Part shown: one piece after another, positions 56,179 to 64,000 of the stretch
How positions within the stretch are numbered: the first letter of the stretch is position 1
Layout: every line of letters starts with the position of its first letter
Assembly: GCA_010015655.1 (NCBI GenBank)
Contig: ML976678.1
Coordinates: forward strand, 430,595 to 494,594
Direction of reading: 5' to 3'
Length of the DNA: 64,000 nt
From: Bimuria novae-zelandiae CBS 107.79
Taxonomy: Eukaryota > Ascomycota > Dothideomycetes > Pleosporales > Didymosphaeriaceae
The notes under the pieces: generated by a model
The model's database searches: none
Seen by the model: the letters and a program-made list of their open reading frames with translations, nothing else
What the model was told of the DNA's origin: nothing
Translations under genes and position numbers: made by a program

Positions 56179-57397
56179 GCTATAGTATATATTTATACTT
56201 AAAATAGCTATATCTAATAGCTAGCACAGGCTCTTAATACTTAATAATTATAGTAGCTATATTAATATTAACTTCTTATAGCTTTATAAGCTATACTATA
56301 TATAGCTTTTATATTTACTTACGTATACTTTATACGTCTTATAGCCTCTAGATCTTGCTCCTTTCTTTATAATTAAGTCTAGCTATAGATATTAGATCTA
56401 GGAACTTATATTTCTTAATAATACTATATTTATTAAGAAGAAGCGCTTTATTACCTGTTATTATTAAGCTAGCGAGGAAGACTTTTGTTAAGCCCCTACA
56501 GGTAGCTAGTCTAGAAGGGGTCTAGGATTGGTTCTTAGGCAAGAGTGTTAGTAATATAGGTAAGCGTCTTATTAATAGCTTACGCTTATTAATAAGGGTA
56601 TTAGTATTAAAAGTATATATAGTATAATTAAATTAATAAGGGCCTAAGTTAAATCCAAATAATAGATTAATAAACAGGTTAAATATAAATATAAAAGCTT
56701 ATATTTACGTTTCTATATACTTAGCTTATTCCTACTTATCAGCGAGCGCTCTCTAAAGAGTAGTTACGTAGCTTAGCGCCCTGTAGCGTAGTCGCTAATA
56801 ATTAGTTATTTCTATCAAATAACATAAGGAATTAAATATAAAACTAGTATAGCCCTTTTTAGATCTTAGATCCTAATATTATCTCCTCTCTTCTAAAATT
56901 TATCTTTAAATTACGTATTTAATTTTTACCTTTCTTATATAAGCGTGGCCCTGCTTTTATACTTATAAGTATAACGATAGCTAATATACTTACTAATTCT
57001 ACTACTTACAAACTTTATTTATATAATAAAAATTTTTAGGCTAACTTTAATACTAAGCACCTTTATTTTAAGTGTAAGTTTAAAAGTTAAAAGTATTATA
57101 TTATACTAAATTTAGTCTTAAAGTGTGCTAAGTATATTTATCTTAACTATTTATGCGTTAACATGTCTTAGGCGTCCTTAGACAAGACACGAAAAAAGTA
57201 TAAAAGAAAGTTAAAAAGAATAAGAAATAGTTAGCTATTGTTATTTTTTATTTATTAAAAAATAAAAAAAATATTAGCGTAGGCTAAAGAGCGTGCGCGT
57301 AAAAAGACGTTATATTTATATTTAATTTAGCTACTAAGGGAGAGATAGTAAATACTAAAATAGTTAATTATTCTACTATAAATGCCTTAGTTAGATA
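56179..57397. other. AT-rich RIP-type sequence, unclassified
   Basis: No family could be named with confidence. Around 57060-57380 on the plus strand a degraded frame has a Cys pair followed by a Lys/Glu-rich helix-like stretch, as in repeat-borne fungal ORFs. Probably more transposon debris. Confidence 0.4.
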
Positions 57398-59192
57398 TGT
57401 TACGATCACGAATCCCACATGAACAAGGAAACCAGAAAATTACGCCAAGAGAGTTATTATTGGCGAAATGAATGCGTTGGAAAAACACACAGAAGCACAG
57501 GATAGCTTAGGTGAGTAATTACGTAATAAAGTCCCGCATAAAAGTTAAGACTATAATAAGTTTTAGAAACTACCTCTAAGAGGAAGATCTTAGCAGGACT
57601 ATAATAATAATTTTCATAATAGTAAGAACTAGAATAAATAGTATATAGTTTAATAATCTCTTTATGGTTTTCCAACTCCTTATAATTAACTTAATATACT
57701 ATAAGTATATCTTTTATAATAGATTAGTAAATCTCTTAGTTAGTTATTCTATAATTTATTATAAAATTAGATTATTTATAACCTATCTTGTAGCTATTTT
57801 AAGCTCTTAACTACTAAATATCTATAAGGCGCTTTACCCTTAACCTATCCTCCCTTAACTTAGAATAGGCTTAGGTACGTAAGGCCCTTGTAATACTTTA
57901 ACTACCTAAAGGTTCGAGATAACAAAACAGCTACAGTAGCTACTATAATGAGGATCTTAATAAGAAGTGTAGCTTTTAGACTAACTATAAATACTATAAT
58001 AGTATTAATTAACTAGGCTAATAAAATACAGTAGCTTAAGAAATAGTTAGCTAAGCTAATAGCTTTTATTTTAGTTATTATAACTTTAGGAAGGGTATCC
58101 TTTAAGGTTCCTAAAATTTATAAAGGTAAATAAGAAGGACTTAAGATCTTTCTTATAAATATAAAATTATACTATTAATATAATAAGGATATCTTTAGAA
58201 CTAAGTAGTTTAAAATCTTAGTAGTAGGCATGTATATAAATGGTAAGATAGCTAAATAGTTCTTACTACTTATTAAGGATTACTTAGAAAATAAAGATAA
58301 TATCTCGGAATATAGTAATAAAACTAAAAAGGTATTTAAGGACTAGGCATTTTTTAAGGAATAAATCTAAATTATATTTAGAGAAGTTAACAAAAAATAA
58401 TAAGCTAAATATAAAATATAAAGACTTAAATAAATAGGATTAGCTAGTACTTATATAGCTAAGTTTAAACGCCTTTAAGCTAACATTAATTAGGATAACG
58501 TCCTACTTTAAGTAGCTTACTATAATAGGCTAAAGGAAAGAGTTAAGGATAAACTTACCTACTATAATAAGGTAGATAACCTAGAAGAGCTTGTAAAGCT
58601 AGCCATATAAATTAATAATTAACTATATTGTTGGATAGGCTCTCACTAGTGAAAGGAAAGGAACTGAAAACGGATTACATTCGAAGATTGATTATTGATT
58701 GTTCGTTCTATCTACTGAGGAGCGAAGTACATCGCGGGGTATGGAAGCTAGTCCCATATGGGGCTCGCTCCACACATGTAGTGTTTCGCAACACGACAGA
58801 GGTCTCGACGACCATTGACGGGATGCTCGCTCCTCCACACACGCATTCCTTGTGACACGCCTGAGGCCTTTGAGATTGTTAATCCGACATATATCAATAA
58901 TAATTAAAAAAACAAGAAGGTAACCACATCTAACCTAATACCAAGAAAAGCTAGAAACTATAAAAGAACTATAATAGAGACATTATAATAGCTAATAAAG
59001 CTTAAGAATAGAAACTAAGAAAGTGGCAGAAGGACTATAGTAATAGACTATTTAACTAAGAGTAAAGCTTAACTTCGGACTTTTTATATAATGTACGTCG
59101 CCCTATACCACGCCGTCATACATCTCTAAAAGGAACGAGCAACGATAACTATCGTTACAAGGCTTAGGATAGTATATATAGGCATCGTGACA
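57398..59192 (+). mobile_element. RIP-degraded LTR retrotransposon remnant, Gypsy-like gag
   Basis: From about 58090 the plus strand reads PKIYKGK, then FLINIKLYY, VVGMYINGKIAK and KERVKDKLTYYNKVDNLEELVKLA, separated by TAG/TAA codons. This is the order of a Ty3/Gypsy-type gag. TGTTACGATCACG at 57398 and CATCGTGACA at 59183-59192 look like LTR extremities, but their flanks do not match as a target duplication, so the outer limits are tentative. Confidence 0.55.
58629..58889. mobile_element. Solo LTR inserted into the gag remnant
   Basis: 261 bp from TGTTGGATAGG to TTAATCCGACA. It is flanked by the 5-bp duplication TATAT (58624-58628 and 58890-58894). Its composition is normal (CA dinucleotides preserved), unlike the AT-rich sequence on both sides, so it landed after RIP or escaped it. 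The 75-codon frame inside is not a gene. Confidence 0.8.
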
Positions 59193-59884
59193 TTTTATTA
59201 AATTTATAAATATTCTTTTGGCACCTTTGGCTCCTTGAGTACCTAGTCCCTTACAAAGAGTACTAAGTAGCTACTAGCTAAGTTCTCCTTTATTTTACTA
59301 ATACTAAATTAACAGGTCTTTAGCTTAGTAGTGTAGATACTTTAGAGCTTGTAAGAATATATTATTAAGCTATTTAGTAGTCTAATTATCTAGAAAGTAA
59401 TTAAGCAAGATATAGTTACTATATTAAGCTCTTTTGCAGGTTACTAAGAGGCTATATTTACCTTATAATTATTAAAAGAGCCAAAGATTAACCTTAGCGA
59501 TTCTTCTATTATAATTAATTATAATAATTAGTAAATAATCTATCTTATTACTAAAGGAATCGCTAAGTTATAGACTAAGCTCTATTATATAGATATCTGT
59601 AATTAGTAGCTAAGACAAGAGGTCGCGCTAGGGATAATTAAGGTAGACTATTAACGCTTAGAAGATATAGTTATAGATAGAGTTATAAAGGCCCTACTAG
59701 CTAATAAATAGAGCAAGTTTCTAAATAAACTAGGACTTACGGAGATTAAGAATAAAATTAAGAATAAAAAGGTTAATCTGCTTATGCTAGAGTAAAGGAT
59801 AGAGGCTTTTAAATTAAACTATAAAACTATCTAATTACTAATAGATGATCTCAAGCTTTAGGATAAGCCTAAGCTAAGGGGGTG
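59193..59884 (+). mobile_element. RIP-degraded Copia RNase H fragment
   Basis: From about 59420 the plus strand reads LCSFAGY, EAIFTL, YLITKGIAKL, KLYYIDICN and LRQEVALGIIKVDY, then KFLNKLGLTEI, interrupted by stops. This is the C-terminal RNase H order of Copia polyproteins. It is followed by a polypurine tract (AAGGGGG) just before the LTR at 59885. Confidence 0.75.
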
Positions 59885-60134
59885 TGTCTAATTACATAGT
59901 CCTTTGCGCTTGCAAGGTGGCTGGCGCACCTGTACCCTTGCATGAGATACATTCCTCCCTTGCACGAGATACATTCCTCCCTTGCACGAAATACATTCCT
60001 CCCTTGCACGAGATACATTCCTCCCTTACACGAGATACATTCCACAACAAAGCAAGGGATGTCCTTATGGTTATATAGAGAATGCTACCCCCTATAGCAA
60101 AAAAATTAATCATTATTCCATCTAATTAAGAACA
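59885..60134 (+). repeat. Probable 3' LTR of the Copia remnant
   Basis: Starts TGTCTAATTACATAG right after the polypurine tract. The end (AAGAACA at 60128-60134) is tentative. It contains a 22-bp tandem repeat array and, unlike the internal region, keeps most CA dinucleotides. Confidence 0.5.
59935..60043 (+). repeat. 22-bp tandem repeat, five copies
   Basis: The unit CCCTTGCACGAGATACATTC plus CT is repeated five times with single substitutions (GCATGAG, GAAATAC, TTACACG). Confidence 0.9.
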
Positions 60135-61094
60135 TCCTTTAATCTGACAATAGTTTTAAGTATCTAAAAGTATTATTAGTCTCTAGTTAAAAATATTTTT
60201 TAATAAAAGAAGCTGGCCTTAAGATATCTATAAAAGTAAATCTTACTTTTATTAGTATTAAGTAATTACTATAGCTAATAATAAAAGTATTCTTACTAAT
60301 TAAGTAGTAACCATTTGTAATTAAGTTATTTTAAGGCTAGACGCTAGCTATAGTTACGCTGTAATAAGACTACTTAAGGCTTAAACCTTTTTTCTTAATT
60401 AGGGGCCTACTAAGTCTACCTTTAAGTTACTTTATAACTTAGCTTAGGCTCTAACTACCTATTCCTTAACTTATAAGTATAAGGTTAAGGCCTTCCCCTA
60501 AATATACCTTTTTATAAGGGGGGTTTACCTTATTATCCTCTTAAAATAACTTATGTTATAACTCTTTAAAGTTTTTATTATTATTATTATTAGATTTAAT
60601 TTCTAAGACACGTTTACCTTATATAAAGGATATAGCGCATTATTTACTTTTTTATACTAAGTAAGTTAGTATTTTTTTATTATCCTTAGGAATATTACTT
60701 TAGATTACTAGCAAAGTGCGATTAAGAGGTTTATAGTATAATTATAAAAAGAAATATATAAGAGAAATCCTAAATCAATTATCTCTTTTTAGAAGGATAG
60801 TAAAAGGATTTAAATTATAAAATACTTTATAGCGGGTAATTTAAATTAGAGCAAACGAGTATATTAGATAAATCCTTAGGGATTTAAGTAAGGAGCTATA
60901 GAAGCATATATATACTCCATCACGTGACCTGGCCCAGGGCTGGTCCGGAGGTAACCCGAAGAAGATCTGGGGTATCTCCGAAGGGGCTTCCTTATGGCCT
61001 GGTCGGGAATGCTCCTTACAGCTTATAACTATTACAGTAAGGCAGAGCGGATAGTACGCAGTAGAAAAGATTATAGAATTAAACTAAGGGTATA
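60135..61094. other. AT-rich debris with a GC island
   Basis: RIP-like sequence without a nameable frame, except for a GC-normal patch at about 60918-61025 (CACGTGACCTGGCCCAGGGC...). That patch may be a fragment of an LTR or other un-RIPped insertion. Confidence 0.4.
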
Positions 61095-63016
61095 AGTCGG
61101 GCACCCTAGTTTCCGACACCCCCCATTTTCCGACACCCCGCCAAATTTCGCCGCTGCCACCACTCTACGTTGCGAATGTGCTCACAGCTTCATCAAATAA
61201 TTTTGAAAAAGCATTAAAAAAATCGTATTTAAAGGATTTTAATCGCTTTCTTTATCTACACTTAAATCACGATTAAGATACCTTGTGTTAGTTATTAATT
61301 CCGTGCTAAACGTCGCACTAATAATTACTCTACTTCCTCCTTAGAGCTACTTTTTTCCTCTATAATAATAACCCCTTGCTCTACGCTTCTTACCTTACGA
61401 ATACGTTAAGTAGGCTCTTAATTAGTTTAAGAGAGAACTTCTACAAGACTTATAAAGAAATTATTTAGATTAGTTATAACTTTATGGCGTTTTAGCGGGT
61501 TAGCTTGCTTTACCTGCTTACGCAAGGAAGCAATCTTACAGTCTTATATAGTAACTATTATTAAGGTACGGTTAAACGCTATAGTAGTAAGCCAAACGCA
61601 TTATCGTGTAGTTAGTAAGAAGTTCTTTTTAGAAAATAGCTTTATAATATCGCTGCCGCGTTTTGGCGTCCTAATATCCATAGTAGAAGGGGGTGGTGTT
61701 GACGGCCGTTCGCGCACTACTACCCAGCGAGAACCTAAGGGCTTCCTTACGCTCTTAGGGTATAAGCCTATTACCTTCTACCTAGATTAAATGCACTGCT
61801 CTTAAAGGCCGATTTTACGTGCTTTTGCATAAAATTCGAGAAACTTAGCCTTTCTAAGCTTTATTTTATCTATCTAAGCCGTATATTCGCCGACAAAGCG
61901 CCGATACGCCGCCTTCAGACTTAAGAAATAGCCTAAATCTAAAGGCTAGAGTAGATGTGAAGTATAAGCAGGGAAAAAGAGTAAGTAAATATTATTTAAG
62001 TAATATATAGTTATAAATTTATCTAAAGTATAACTACTATAGCTATCGACGATAAGTAACCGTGCCTTAGAGGGATTATTAGGCTTAGTCTATAGCAAAA
62101 ACACCTTTTCTAGCCACTTGACAGCGATGTTATTACTTGTCTATCTATTTTGCGAAAAGGTAACATGCTAGCCTAAGTTCTAAGCTAAAAACTCCTTAAA
62201 CCACTGCTCCTGGATACTCTTAGCCTTAAAGATAATAAGGGGGTCTAGAGCGACGCCGAGCGCAGAGATACACTCTACTATAGAGGTCTAAGTGCGGGCA
62301 TTTATTATCTTAACTAGTACGGCGTTTAGGCTCTCTTGCGAGGAGCCTATAATAAGCCTATTAATGCCCTAGCCCTCTATAATACTACCCTTGTCGGCAT
62401 TATACCTACGCCGGGGGGGAATCTAGTTTACTATTTTATACAGGTTAAACAAGTGCCTAATATTTTTTAGAGTAGCCTTATTTACGCGTTCCTAGCTAGT
62501 CTAGCGACCTAACTTTAACTTAATAGCTAGGTGGCGTTATATAAAGTAACTAGTCCACTTCTTCCCTAGGTTCTTATAGTTACCTTATTACTTAAAAATA
62601 ATAATTATAATAGCCTATACTTACGCGTGCGTTAGCGCATAACTAAAAGCCTTTTACTAAAGAATTTATTTTTCTAGAAGCTCTTCTTAAATAGTTATAA
62701 GCTATTATTCACCGTTGTAAGCATACTAATAGGGTTAGGCACTATTAAAGTGGCCGCGAAGAGTATTACGTAGGATCTTATGTTAGGTAGTAGTAGTAGC
62801 TAAAGCAACCTAGATTTAAGGTCTACAAGCGCATTCTAGACATTTTCTTTTATATATCTAGCTATTTAAAGGTAGCGAAAATAGTGCAAAAAATATTTTT
62901 AAAATTGGCGAAGAATTAAGTTGTTTAAAGTTGATATTTAGTCGTGGTGTATGGTGGGGGGCGAGGTTGCGGGGCTATTGGAAACTATGGGGTGTCGGAA
63001 ACTAGGGTGCCCGACT
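61095..63016 (-). mobile_element. pogo-like DDE transposon, third copy, different family
   Basis: 1,922 bp. Inverted ends AGTCGGGCACCCTAGTTTCC and its complement, each with a second CCGACACCCC motif inside, flanked by TA at 61093-61094 and 63017-63018. On the minus strand the transposase order is legible: RRRYNADKGSIIEG near 62410-62370, LGVALDPLIIFKAKSIQEQWF near 62250-62190, LLIVDSYSSY near 62060-62030, and FPAYTSHLLQPLDLGYFLSLK near 61975-61915. It has stop codons throughout. RIP-degraded and inactive. Confidence 0.9.
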
Positions 63017-63018
63017 TA

Positions 63019-63634
63019 CTATCTACAAGCTACAAAGTATGTAGGTACACGAACGTAAATAGCGGTAGTCCTAGATAGGTATAGCCCTCTCAGAAAGGTG
63101 AGTAGCCACCATGTAGAAGTAGGTGCAACTATCTCGTAAGGTAAGAGCCATAAACCGTGAAAAATACACATAACTACTTCGTATAAACAAGAGCTCTACG
63201 AACTTGGTAGCTAGAGGCGCCGAAGGTCCGGACCGCGCATATGTCTCGGGACATAGTGTATCTCTTTACTTCGGGACGCACCTTAGTTGAGAATGTACAG
63301 ACGCCTTTGTATTTGAAGTCGATGGCTCAGGAGGAGACGGTGATGCAAAGGTATTATACCGATTGGCTACCTAATGCAAACCGCACAGCACACTAAACGA
63401 TGGGGTATAAATTATCGTACGTCTACTATAATAGGTATACGGCAGTAGCGCCAATTATGTCGGTATAATTCCTCACTGCATTTTCCCCTCCAGGGCGAAA
63501 TGCGGGTTTGAATACCTAACACGAATAACGAGAGCAAGCTATACACCAACAGACAAAATCAAGGTCCCTCTCTGTAACGTTTCGGTACCAAGAAATCTGC
63601 ACAAGCAAAGATACAAGACCAGCAGTGCAAGCCT
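63019..63634. other. Border of the RIP block, 3' flank of the right-edge gene
   Basis: Composition returns to normal from about 63180. No gene recognised. Confidence 0.4.
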
Positions 63635-64000
63635 TCAAATCACAGCCATCCCAGCAACCCCACACGCCGCAGCAGCAGCATTTCTAATACCCGAATACCT
63701 CGGCCGCGCCGCATTGTTCGTATTTTCAGCCGGCGCGAGCGCGGGCGTCTCCTCCGAAGCGGAGGGCGTCGGCGTGACTTCTTCGGACGATGAGCTTTGT
63801 GTATGTGTTTCGCGATGCAACGACGTCCTATGCGGCCGCATATGCGACCTCAAACGCGACAGGAACGGTGTTGGCTCCAGGAGAGAGAAGCTTAATGTCG
63901 ACGTGCCGTAGTCGCCGTACCTGATACCGCTCTCTGATGAAGACCGCGATGGAGAACGAGTTGGGGTGGGCTCTGGCACAGAGGGGCTCGGGAGATCCGT
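63635..64000 (-). CDS. Unknown Ser/Thr/Pro-rich protein, C-terminal part only
   Basis: The minus-strand frame is open from the window edge to the stop at 63635 (about 121 codons). It reads DLPSPSVPEPTPTRSPSRSSSES, then IRYGDYGTSTLSFSLLEP, more Ser/Thr/Glu-rich sequence, and ends RNAAAAACGVAGMAVI. The final hydrophobic small-residue segment could be a tail anchor or GPI-type signal, which would fit a Ser/Thr-rich wall protein. The start lies outside the window. Confidence 0.5.
   Translation of the reverse strand, partial: TDLPSPSVPEPTPTRSPSRSSSESGIRYGDYGTSTLSFSLLEPTPFLSRLRSHMRPHRTSLHRETHTQSSSSEEVTPTPSASEETPALAPAENTNNAARPRYSGIRNAAAAACGVAGMAVI

Noticed and set aside
58628..58855. 75-codon frame in the solo LTR
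   Set aside because: It is contained in a 261-bp LTR with its own target duplication.
57398..59192. A complete Gypsy element with matched LTRs
   Set aside because: The proposed ends do not share a target-site duplication and no second LTR copy could be aligned by eye, so only a gag remnant is claimed.
59892..60113. Cys-containing repeat peptide frame
   Set aside because: It is a translation artefact of the 22-bp tandem repeat.
1..64000. CRISPR arrays, bacterial operons, secondary-metabolite cluster
   Set aside because: No spaced direct repeats of CRISPR type, the genes are intron-bearing eukaryotic genes, and the GGPP synthase has no cyclase, P450 or transporter neighbours.

Overview
The window is nuclear DNA of a filamentous ascomycete (Pezizomycotina, most likely a Dothideomycete). 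The basis is short GT-AG introns of about 45-80 nt, single-copy fungal genes (MGM1, SHG1, DPH7, an RfeG-type regulator, a velvet-domain protein, a GGPP synthase) and long AT-rich blocks whose transposon reading frames are riddled with TAG/TAA where CAG/CAA is expected. That pattern is characteristic of repeat-induced point mutation (RIP). The class assignment is inference. No prokaryotic operons, CRISPR arrays or rRNA genes were seen, and no convincing tRNA.

Layout. 1-28 kb is gene-rich and GC-balanced: a partial unknown gene at the left edge, UreD urease accessory protein, MGM1 mitochondrial dynamin, a decayed glutathione-S-transferase-like gene, rfeG, DNA polymerase eta, a small F-box-like protein, DPH7, a 2EXR/F-box-like protein, GGPP synthase, SHG1 (Set1/COMPASS subunit), a complex I accessory subunit and a CofD/UPF0052-like protein. 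At 28-33 kb an F-box/ankyrin-like gene is split by a complete 3,155-bp hAT transposon with an 8-bp target-site duplication. 33-44 kb holds lineage-specific genes: a secreted DUF4360 protein, a frameshifted F-box-like gene, a multi-exon secreted protein with a phosphodiester-glycosidase-like C-terminus, and a velvet-domain protein. Between the last two lies a 1.28-kb non-autonomous LTR retrotransposon with identical LTRs. 43.4-48.8 kb has no gene I can defend. Arginyl-tRNA synthetase follows at 48.8-51.1 kb. 51.6-63.0 kb is a RIP-degraded transposon graveyard: an inverted pair of pogo/Fot-like elements, a third pogo-like element, Gypsy-like gag and Copia RNase H remains, plus a solo LTR that landed after RIP. 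A partial unknown gene enters at the right edge.

The housekeeping genes are not functionally clustered. The biology of note is genome evolution: RIP-marked repeats beside un-RIPped younger insertions, a gene cut by a hAT element, two genes that carry single-base frameshifts, introns sharing a 20-bp core motif, and an 18-nt microexon. Exon boundaries were worked out by hand from GT/AG sites, frame continuity and family resemblance; no search or alignment was run.
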